The notes below the pieces were generated by a model that was given only the letters and a program-made list of their open reading frames with translations, was not told the DNA's origin and did not search any database. A stretch of 64,000 nucleotides of DNA, taken from positions 18,350,058-18,414,057 of the forward strand of contig NC_030388.2 of NCBI RefSeq assembly GCF_001625215.2. The letters run 5' to 3'. Of the stretch, positions 60,845 through 64,000 are shown in pieces. The position numbers and the translations under genes are program-made. Each line of letters starts with the position of its first letter. Within the stretch, counting starts at the first letter, position 1. The DNA is from Daucus carota subsp. sativus. Its lineage: Eukaryota; Streptophyta; Magnoliopsida; Apiales; Apiaceae.

Positions 60845-61541
60845 CTAAGGTTTTAGATCAAGTAAAAAACGGCAGGTCCTATGACAACCTGTTTTATTTT
60901 TCAAGGAATTGGACTAATTGATGCAAATAATTATGTGTAGTAGTAGTTTTTATTATTGATCAAGGAATAATACAAGGCACGTGTTTTACGCTTTCAGGCA
61001 GCCTGTATAACATCAGGCTCAGGCACCTAGCTATCGCCAACATTATGATAAAATTATTTCTTTGGTTGTTACCATTGTTTTGCAACCATTTACGAGATTC
61101 TCGGATTCTTTTCTCTATTTCTGCAGCATGGATCATTCTTTATCACAGTCAAGCTGTCCGGGCATGATGGGCACTAAACGAGAGGTTGAAAGGTCATTGT
61201 TTGGTGAATGCATATATGATGACTGTTTAGTTTAAGCGTTCTGCCCAAAATTGGGTTTAGGCTTGTTTGAAGGTTCTCTATGACGGCACCAAGCTGACTT
61301 CGGTCGGACCAGAGGTGAAATAGTAAAACGGAAATAAACCATATAGCCAACAGTGTGTTGGTGCGGTGAGGTGATTGAACCCTGGTACCCCTTGCGGGAG
61401 GTCAGGAGTTTAATTTGCGGGTGTGCGTGTATAATCAATTAACAAACTAAAAGAAAAGAAAGAAATAAACCATATATATCAGGAAAAAATAGTTGCACTA
61501 AAAATAATTTAGAGCAAACATCTGTGCAAATGTATTTACAG
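60845..61541. other. Intergenic before the oxygenase pseudogene
   Basis: A string at about 61355-61410 (GAACCCTGGTACCCCTTGCG, GGTCAGGAGTTTAA) resembles a worn tRNA-derived SINE. A short open frame near 61125 (MDHSLSQSSCPGMMGTKREV) follows an AG but is not recognised. No firm gene. Confidence 0.35.
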
Positions 61542-63021
61542 CTGATAAATCATGAAATAAGCAGTTTATTAGTGGAGAAAATGAAGTTAGAGACTCAAGA
61601 ATTCTTCAAAATAAAAGCTTGATTAAGCTGACAAGTTTTACTTAAACAGTCTCCCAGCTCCTCATATCAGGAAGCCTCACTTGCAAAACCCCCGTTTTCT
61701 ATCAGGCAACAATTACAATTATCAAATGTTCGTGATAAATATAGTACTAAATTTAAGGGTATGTTTGAGATTGTTATTAAAAATTGTCGTGCTGTCAAGG
61801 AAAACTGCTGAGATAAAGAAAAGTTGTTGTAGAAACCAGATAGTTGTTTGATAATTTTTTATTGATATATGCATATTTTGAGTTATAATATAAACAAAAA
61901 AGTTTTTGATGAGGTTTGATAGTGAAATCTATGATTGCTTCCGGCAAAAAAAGCAGTTTTTTGTAAAAGCATGGGGCTTTACTTAACAGCAGCTTTTCAG
62001 CTAAAAGTTGTTCAAAAAAGCTGTTTCTGTATTTATCACCTGTTTTTCAGTAAAAAACTATTGTTGCTGTCTGCAACAAGGACAAATAGTGCCTGAGGTT
62101 TTCTGTGGGAAAAAAAATGAAACTTATGCCTGGGGGAAATGTGCTGTTTCTAACATGCACAGACACTATGGCGGCTTACTCAGTTGCACCAGAGAGCACT
62201 GGGACAAAGATTTTAAACCTATAGCAAATTCTCTACATATGAACCCGGAGGATATGGCAATGATATTTGGATGAATGCACCCAATCAATGAGATTAAACT
62301 ACTATCCTCCTTGTCCTCAGCCTGAAAAGATTATCGGCCTAGCTTCTCACAACGATGCAGGTGGCCTCACTATTCTCTCTCAGGGGAATGAAGACAAAGG
62401 TCTGCAACTTCGGAAGGATTTAGCATGGGTTCGTGACCTGTCAAACCTCTCCCTTCTGCTTTTATAGTCAACGTCGGAATTAAAATGCTTCATGGACAAC
62501 ATTGGGTACAAAATTTTTCACAAGATGACATGTGTTGATGTTAAGTTTTGATTGGAATGAGTCCCTTATATTTTCATAAATAGCACCAATTAAAACATCC
62601 TACCTCAATTGGCAATTGCCATGTCATTTTGTGCAAAATTTTATACCCAATTTTGTGCTTGTAGGCTGTAGCACTACTCACATCGTGCATATCATATTTG
62701 AGTGTCTTTTTATTCATGAACATGTTTGATGCACTTCCGAAGCTAAATGTCATTGCTTCATGATTGCAGGTTGTGAGAAACGGGATCTATCCCAGCATCG
62801 AGCACAGGGCGACAGTGAACTCAAAAAAAGCAAGGTCTCGATTGCAACATTCATAATGCCTAACCAGGATGCTGATTTAGGTCCTGCGACCTGCGCCTAG
62901 CTTGATTTCTTCCAGAGGTAGTCTACCAAAGTTTGAAAGTACTAGCTTTGCAGATTACCTGAAGGCATATCTTTCTCAACAGCTTGCTGGGAAAAGTTAT
63001 CTCGACACGCTAAGAAAGTAA
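61542..63021 (+). pseudogene. SRG1-like oxygenase pseudogene
   Basis: A decayed relative of genes B and C. An exon-2 remnant at 61542 (LINHEISSLLVEKMKLETQE, FFKIKA-stop) is followed by unrelated DNA. The exon-3 part, about 62200-62470, reads [20 protein letters not shown], a frame break, then [20 protein letters not shown] and [10 protein letters not shown], where the iron motif HxD is kept. The exon-4 part, about 62769-63021, starts VVRNGIYPSIEHRATVNS, loses frame twice, and ends KAYLSQQLAGKSYLDTLRK. The first exon was not found. It marks the original extent of the tandem oxygenase array. Confidence 0.88.
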
Positions 63022-63200
63022 ACCTTAAATTCACTATATGATGTTTACAGGTCACATCAAGCATTGTGATAAAAAAAATATAGTAAAGTGAGAACATGAA
63101 CCAAATGATATTAAGAATACAAGATCTTTAAAACAGAACTGCTAAATGCCTCATCGTATGGTTAGCACAAAGTTTATATGATCTTCAGACTAGTTTACAT
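63022..63200. other. Short spacer between convergent genes
   Basis: 3' ends of the oxygenase pseudogene and the ABCB transporter gene meet here; nothing else is seen. Confidence 0.5.
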
Positions 63201-63845
63201 TTATGTTGTGTTCATGTGAAGAGCAACAAGGGAAGCATACACTCCATCTGGAATGCTCATAAGAAAATCATGACTTCCTTTCTCTGCAATGACTCCGTTC
63301 TTCACAGCTGCTATTATATCAGCCCCTTTGATGGTGACCAATCGATGTGCCACCATAACAGTTGTTCTATTAACTATAACCCTGTCCAATGCATCCTGAA
63401 CTATTCGCTCAGATTCTGTGTCCAGGGCGCTTGTTGCTTCGTCAAGCAAAAGGATTTTCGGGTCCTTTATAATAGCCCTTGCAATTGCTATTCGTTGCTT
63501 CTGTCCGCCAGATAATTGCACCCCTCTCTCACCAACATTTGTGTCGTACCCTTGAGGTAATGCTGATATGAAGTCATGTGCATTTGAAGATCTTGCTGCT
63601 GCAATAATCTCTTCTTCAGTAGCTGTCCCATTCTTACCATAGGCAATGTTCTCACGGATGGTCTCGTTGAACAGCACGGGCTCCTGACTTACTAATCCTA
63701 TTTGTTGCCTTAGCCAGTTGAGCTTCAATGACTTGAGTTCCACACCATCGAGATAAATATGACCGCCATCAGGATCATAGAACCTCTCAATCAGACTAAT
63801 TACAGTAGATTTTCCACTTCCACTTTCTCCAACCAGTGCTACAGT
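63201..63845 (-). CDS. ABCB (P-glycoprotein-type) transporter, last exon, partial
   Basis: The C-terminal nucleotide-binding domain of a full-size B-type ABC transporter, a plasma-membrane ATP-driven exporter/importer family that includes auxin and secondary-metabolite carriers. This last exon encodes 214 residues after an acceptor (TTTACAG) at 63846. Motifs in order: Walker [11 protein letters not shown]-loop VSQEP, ABC signature LSGGQKQR, Walker [13 protein letters not shown] and H-loop VAHRL, ending [10 protein letters not shown]. All catalytic motifs are intact. The rest of the gene lies beyond the window; 63846-64000 is intron. Wording is closest to the ABCB4/11/21 group, by recollection only. 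Confidence 0.93.
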   Translation of the reverse strand, partial: TVALVGESGSGKSTVISLIERFYDPDGGHIYLDGVELKSLKLNWLRQQIGLVSQEPVLFNETIRENIAYGKNGTATEEEIIAAARSSNAHDFISALPQGYDTNVGERGVQLSGGQKQRIAIARAIIKDPKILLLDEATSALDTESERIVQDALDRVIVNRTTVMVAHRLVTIKGADIIAAVKNGVIAEKGSHDFLMSIPDGVYASLVALHMNTT

Positions 63846-64000
63846 CTGTAAAGGACAGTTCAAAGATCAAAAGAAGATGGACTATCGCATACTTGGTATA
63901 CCAAAAACATAGTTCTTCACTGTAAATTTAAGTTATTTTAATCCGACAGCATGCATTGCATGTCTATATATATGTCTAAGCTTAATTTGGGATGGGAAGA

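Noticed and set aside
63201..63863. Met at 63863 as the start of the ABC transporter frame
   Set aside because: An acceptor lies at 63846 and the domain needs upstream exons; this is the last exon of a larger gene, not a short protein.

Overview
The window is nuclear DNA of a flowering plant, most likely a eudicot. The genes have short introns with GT/AG borders, the spacers are very AT-rich, and the families are typical of land plants: GDSL lipases, S40 senescence regulators, plant-type 2-oxoglutarate oxygenases, B3 proteins and ABCB transporters. The Helitron-linked RPA and B3 genes would fit an asterid such as an Apiaceae species, but that is a guess. No bacterial or organellar features, tRNA genes or CRISPR arrays are visible. 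All exon borders were read by eye.

Layout. (1) 0.9-14.6 kb: three complete GDSL esterase/lipase genes in tandem on the minus strand, each with five exons in the same phases. They are separated by a 1.59-kb Mutator-like foldback element and a nest of minus-strand Helitrons. (2) 17.6-18.0 kb: an intronless S40/DUF584 senescence-regulator gene with a 720-bp hAT element about 150 bp upstream. (3) 19-25 kb: a transposon bed with Mutator-type and Harbinger-type MITEs and a complete 1.43-kb Helitron. (4) 25.2-41.0 kb: two 2-oxoglutarate/Fe(II) oxygenase genes. One is ACC-oxidase-homolog-like, and its second intron carries a 6.5-kb LTR retrotransposon with apparently identical LTRs and no gag-pol. 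The other is SRG1-like. (5) 42-50.6 kb: a hAT transposase relic, a hAT MITE, and a stretch holding exon fragments of three unrelated genes (inositol transporter, isoamylase, calreticulin) that ends in a Helitron 3' terminus. (6) 51.3-53.1 kb: a second SRG1-like oxygenase with exon lengths identical to the first. (7) 53.5-60.8 kb: an insertion bounded by a near-perfect direct repeat of about 73 bp. It carries a truncated RPA70-like gene, a complete nine-exon RPA70-like gene and a convergent six-exon B3 gene, and ends in a Helitron 3' hairpin with CTAG. (8) 61.5-63.0 kb: a broken oxygenase pseudogene. (9) The right edge: the last exon of an ABCB transporter.

How it fits together: the host gene content is two tandem families (secreted GDSL esterases and soluble 2-ODD oxygenases, both common in specialised and surface metabolism) that rolling-circle and cut-and-paste transposons have spread apart. 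The most interesting part is the Helitron material. One block carries an RPA/B3 cassette with intact reading frames, and another has gathered exons from several host genes.
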